Source of the DNA: Chara braunii
Taxonomy: Eukaryota > Streptophyta > Charophyceae > Charales > Characeae
DNA: 20,107 nucleotides
Reading direction: 5' to 3'
Assembly (NCBI GenBank): GCA_003427395.1
Contig: BFEA01000151.1
Location: forward strand, 472,564-492,670
The position numbers and the translations under genes were made by a program. This document shows positions 17,195 through 20,107 of this stretch, in pieces; within the stretch, counting starts at the first letter, position 1, and every line of letters begins with the position of its first letter. Under the pieces are notes generated by a model. That model was not told the DNA's origin. It saw only the letters and a list, made by a program, of their open reading frames with translations, and made no database searches.

Positions 17195-18122
17195 TGCAAG
17201 GAAAATTAACAATAGCGAGATGACAATGTCCAGAATGCACAATCACATTGAAGGCCAGATAGTATCACAATGTCCAGAAAGCAGAAATGCACCAATATAA
17301 CACCAATGAAGAATCGTAACACTGAAAACCAATGTCAATGAGAGCTTGCTCTCGCCACCACCAACATGAGTGTCCAGGCCCTATCTCCCTACTTGGCGCT
17401 CGGCGCGCAACCTACTTCCTACACAGCTACAGTCTGCCTACTAATTGACAATGCAACTGTTGACGTCGGCAGCTCACGAAGTACTTGAAGATGTCGCCCA
17501 ATGCAGACAATCGCCAATACCAGGTGCGTGCCCTCACATCATCATCATCGTCATCTCTCTCTCTCTCCCTCTTCTTACACCCACGTCTTCCCTTAGTCCC
17601 TGCCCCTCACTGTGCAACCAAGCCCCCAGCCAGCTATGAAGGCTGGGCTATGGTGCAGCCCTCAGCTGCGCCCTGCTTCCACGCACTACTGCACGTGCGC
17701 AGCACCTTGCTCCAGCGCTAGCAGCCAGCACGCGAACGAAAGCTCCAGCAGCGCTGCCGCCAACCAGCAAGTGCATGAATGCCTCGCCAGGCAGCGAGCT
17801 CTTTCCTATATGGAAAGAGCCTGCCTCTCTCGACGGCCTGGCTGGCCTGGGCCTCTACCAACAAGCTTCCGGTAGGGCCCAGGAGGTTGTGCCTCCGATG
17901 CTGCTGTTGGGCCTCCGTTTGGTTGGGCATCCCAACTGCCTGTGTATGAGGCTGCAATTCTCGCCCAGGGCCTGCATTTTTAGAAAAGCCCGGAAGGCCG
18001 TGGAAATGTCTTGTTGCTCGGCCTATGTTTCCCTCAACCAACTGGCACGTCGAAACTGCCTGGACCCCAAATACGAAATAGACAGCTAAGGGCCTCTCGT
18101 GATTTTGTTAGGCCCGCCTTCA
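17195..18122 (-). repeat. 5' LTR of element B
   Basis: It ends (minus strand) in …TTGCA, next to the spacer and primer site. Its right part (17900-18122) repeats at 9261-9483, which identifies it as LTR. The right edge is at 18122 or slightly beyond; if the LTR start is TGTTGCAAATG, as seen near 9507, this copy has lost about 24 bp. It contains a CT run at about 17553-17574 and a duplicated ACAATGTCCAGAA word (17223-17235 and 17269-17281). Plus-strand frames in it (17445-18089) are not supported as genes. Confidence 0.7.
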
Positions 18123-18373
18123 TTTGTAAGTATCATTGTTAGATTGTTGTCTGATGGAGACGTAGGCAGCAGGAGCGCTTTGCGCATGCGTGGTGAGGCA
18201 TAGGCGCTAGACCACGCCACGTCATGGGTTGACGAGGAAAGTGGTCTGACCCCAGACAGGGGGTTCCACGTAGGATTTCACAGCCACCTTGCTCCTGCCA
18301 TGGGGCAACATCGACTGATGTTAGTGGAGTCGAAGTGGAGTGAGCCTTTTGCGAGACCAAAGTGTGCAAGGGA

Positions 18374-18882
18374 TCAGGATCCACACGATCCTACATATCC
18401 GAGAAAGCAATCCGCAAATTGCATCTCGGAATGAAGGTGAAAAACCTGTCTAGACCTATCACGTTTGTTTTGGCTGACAAAAGCACGATCACTGTCTCGC
18501 AGTATGTTGATCGTGTGAAGTGTCGATTTCGGATCAAGGAAGAAAAAATAATTCTTCACGAATCACGAGGTATCCTTCCTTGTAGAAAAAAACTTGCAAT
18601 TTGACTTGATTCTGGGAATGGATTGGCACGAGGAAGGCCACCCAGACATTAAGTTCAAAGAAAAGATTGTGCAATTGCATAACGCACAATCTGATTTGAA
18701 ACCAATCAAATTGTTTCATAAGTCTGACTCTGACTCTAGTCTCTTTTTTTGTTGTATGAGTTATCCAGCCTTTCGTTCAATGGTTTCAAAGAAGAAGTTG
18801 GAACAAGAAGTAATGATGGTTTTAGTAAAAAGAGCAGGAGAGTCTTCTACTTCCTATCCTTCTTCGACTGAAAAACTCTTAA
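18374..18882 (+). pseudogene. pol: Element C: protease fragment related to element A
   Basis: It aligns to 5807-6308 of element A (about 90% identical by eye), covering most of the protease and the following linker. The left break falls inside the active site: the word reads GSGSTRSYIS, so the catalytic Asp is replaced by flanking sequence. A 7-base duplication (ATCACGA) near 18559-18572 shifts the frame, so the fragment reads as two frames (18362-18604, then 18594-18914 with ILGMDWHEE…). The right break is at a CTTAA word. No LTR, gag or RT accompanies it. Confidence 0.88.
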
Positions 18883-19344
18883 GCGAGTATCCCTACATAT
18901 ATAACTATCGCTAATTTTCGGCCTGTGACATTCAGACGATCGGGCCCCTGCGATTTTACACTCTGCGACGGTCCCGATCGTCTGCTGATCGTTTGCTCTT
19001 AGAAGTTGAACCGTCGCGGCGGCTCCGCGCCAGGGCCTGTACTAGGCCCATGCGCCAGCGCCGGTACCAAAACGTGTTACCGGCCCTACGGCACGCGGTA
19101 CCGGGGTTGCGCCGCTACCGGTCCAGCACTGCTACCGGTCCAGTGCCGCTACAACGTATAGAAACTACTTTGGGCAGTGCGCGTGCCCGAGGGCAGGTAT
19201 ACTGGACGCTCGACGCCTGTTCGACAAAGCTACTCGACCGAGCTACGCTACGCTACTCTAGGATCGATGCCTGTTTTCGACACTCAAGCTACTGGACTGA
19301 CTTCTACGCTGCTATGCACGACTACGACTTCGCTCTACGTTGGA
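18883..19344. other. GC-rich unassigned interval
   Basis: No recognisable gene. A plus-strand frame (18993-19667) is rich in Arg and Ala, then becomes Thr-His repeats from the CA microsatellite; I do not support it as coding. The interval holds a perfect 12-bp inverted repeat (separate entry) and a 13-bp direct repeat GCTACCGGTCCAG (19114-19126 and 19131-19143). Confidence 0.6.
18933..18984. repeat. Perfect 12-bp inverted repeat
   Basis: CAGACGATCGGG (18933-18944) and CCCGATCGTCTG (18973-18984) are exact reverse complements with a 28-base loop. Nothing else in the window matches either arm at this length as far as I could see. Confidence 0.9.
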
Positions 19345-19442
19345 CACACGCACCCGCACACACACATGCACGCACACACACGCACACACGCACGCACGGA
19401 CGCACACACACTCACAGACTCACACACACACACGCACACGCA
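19345..19442. repeat. Imperfect (CA)n microsatellite
   Basis: CA units with scattered CG, CT and GA interruptions. It borders the hammerhead ribozyme on the left. Confidence 0.9.
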
Positions 19443-19460
19443 AAAGTGGTGAGTCTTGGG

Positions 19461-19517
19461 CGGACTGTCAAGGTTCAACCTCCTGATGAGTCGGTGGAAG
19501 TCCGACGAAACAGTCTG
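19461..19517 (+). ncRNA. Type III hammerhead ribozyme candidate
   Basis: All core parts are present in order. Stem III 3' strand CGGACTGT (19461-19468); cleavage-site C at 19469, giving GTC; stem I AGGT…ACCT with a 3-base loop (19471-19481); core box CTGATGA (19483-19489); stem II GTCGG/CCGAC with a 7-base loop (19490-19506); GAAA (19507-19510); stem III 5' strand ACAGTCTG (19510-19517), which pairs with 19461-19468 over 8 bp including one G-U. The layout equals that of known type III hammerheads of satellite RNAs and plant retrozymes. The first stem I pair (A19470 and C19482) is a mismatch and could weaken cleavage. Self-cleavage is predicted from the structure, not shown. Confidence 0.82.
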
Positions 19518-19567
19518 GCTGAGTCATGTTGTGAGTTCTGTATAGCGGACATAACGACACATGCGCA

Positions 19568-19627
19568 GACTCACACACACACACAAACACACACAAACAC
19601 ACACAAACACACACTCACACACACTCA
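19568..19627. repeat. (CA)n microsatellite with AAAC and CTCA interruptions
   Basis: CA-rich array right of the ribozyme. It contains CACACAAA units repeated about three times. Confidence 0.9.
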
Positions 19628-19800
19628 CCCAGGACACCATCTCTACATTCTGAATGTTGGACGTTGAGGCTTGAGCTGTGCAGCGGCAAGGCTTTCGAAC
19701 GACCGCACCTTGATGACTAACGGTGAGTTTGTTATTCGTGTCTGTTGCTTTCATTTTTTGTGGTCTTGGAACTATGAGAGCGAGAGAGTGCGTAATGTCC

Positions 19801-19806
19801 ACGCGC

Positions 19807-19863
<57 letters not shown>

Positions 19864-19893
19864 TGTGTGTGTATGTGTGTGTGTGTGTGTGTG

Positions 19894-19960
<67 letters not shown>
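19801..19960. repeat. Compound (CG)-(GT)n-(GA)n microsatellite
   Basis: A short CG run (19802-19809) leads into about 42 GT units with two TATG interruptions, then a GA tract from 19897 to 19960. Open frames here (Cys-Val, Glu-Arg and Ser-Leu repeats) are products of the repeat. Confidence 0.95.
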
Positions 19961-19962
<2 letters not shown>

Positions 19963-20107
19963 CCGTGCTTCATCGATAGTATCTATATTGGGAAAAAAAA
20001 AAAAACATTCACATGCACTTCTTAGCTGGCCGGTGCGGGTTTGGTGTGTGGTGAAGCAAGATATGGATCCAAGTGCAACGGGAAGCCCACCACCTAGCCT
20101 GTTAAAA
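19961..20107. other. Window end, nothing recognised
   Basis: Contains a run of 13 A (19993-20005). No gene, LTR edge or second ribozyme is seen. Confidence 0.5.

Larger units (their letters stand above)
9261..18122 (-). mobile_element. Element B: decayed Ty3/gypsy (chromovirus-like) retrotransposon
   Basis: All parts read on the minus strand, in order from right to left: 5' LTR (18122-17195), primer site (17191-17180), 2-kb leader, gag (15161-13348), protease-RT (13249-11647), RNase H (to 11137), integrase (to about 10185), integrase C-terminus with chromodomain-like tail (to about 9510), 3' LTR remnant (9483-9261). The domain order is complete for Ty3/gypsy, but more than a dozen stops and several frameshifts make it dead. 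The LTR parts (9261-9483 versus 17900-18122) have equal length and differ at roughly 19-20 of 223 positions by eye, so it is older than A. Confidence 0.82.

Noticed and set aside
19345-20025. Open frames rich in Thr-His, Cys-Val, Glu-Arg or Ser-Leu repeats
   Set aside because: They are translations of CA, GT and GA microsatellites.

Overview
This window looks like a nuclear, repeat-dense region of a plant-lineage genome. It is dominated by nested and broken Ty3/gypsy LTR retrotransposons; I see no intact ordinary host gene. The organism is inferred: the elements use a plant-type primer site (TGGTATCGGAGC), and a nuclear insert of mitochondrial DNA carries a streptophyte-type atp9 piece and LSU rRNA. 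A streptophyte alga such as a charophyte would fit, but the sequence does not prove the species.

Layout. (1) 1-1470: an LTR end, primer-binding site and AT-rich leader of an outer element ('element 0'), with CT and GATT microsatellites. (2) 1471-7817: element A on the plus strand, inserted in element 0. It has a 1.03-kb 5' LTR, a long leader packed with TGACGTGGCA motifs, an intact gag, and a pol frame with two in-frame TGA codons. It is cut off inside RNase H and joined directly to the last 289 bp of its 3' LTR. (3) 7818-9249: the rest of element 0. Its gag N-terminus is now inverted (minus strand) relative to the gag middle (plus strand). (4) 9261-18122: element B on the minus strand, a heavily decayed Ty3 element of chromovirus type. 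Its order from right to left is 5' LTR, primer site, a 2-kb leader, gag, protease-RT-RNase H-integrase, chromodomain-like tail and 3' LTR remnant. Its leader holds a mosaic mitochondrial insert: trnF-like, atp9 and LSU rRNA pieces. (5) 18374-18882: a protease fragment from a sibling of element A. (6) 18883-20107: GC-rich unassigned DNA with a perfect 12-bp inverted repeat, large CA/GT/GA microsatellites, and a well-formed type III hammerhead ribozyme core between two CA arrays.

The elements' products would act together in a retrotransposon cycle: Gag shell, protease, RT/RNase H copying from a tRNA primer, then integrase with a chromatin-reading tail. No copy here is autonomous. The LTR remnants of element A differ at about 3% of positions by eye and those of element B at about 9%, so A inserted more recently. 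The strongest leads are the hammerhead ribozyme, the one-strand TGACGTGGCA array in the LTR and leader of element A, the mosaic mitochondrial insert, and the inversion and templated-junction scars in element 0.
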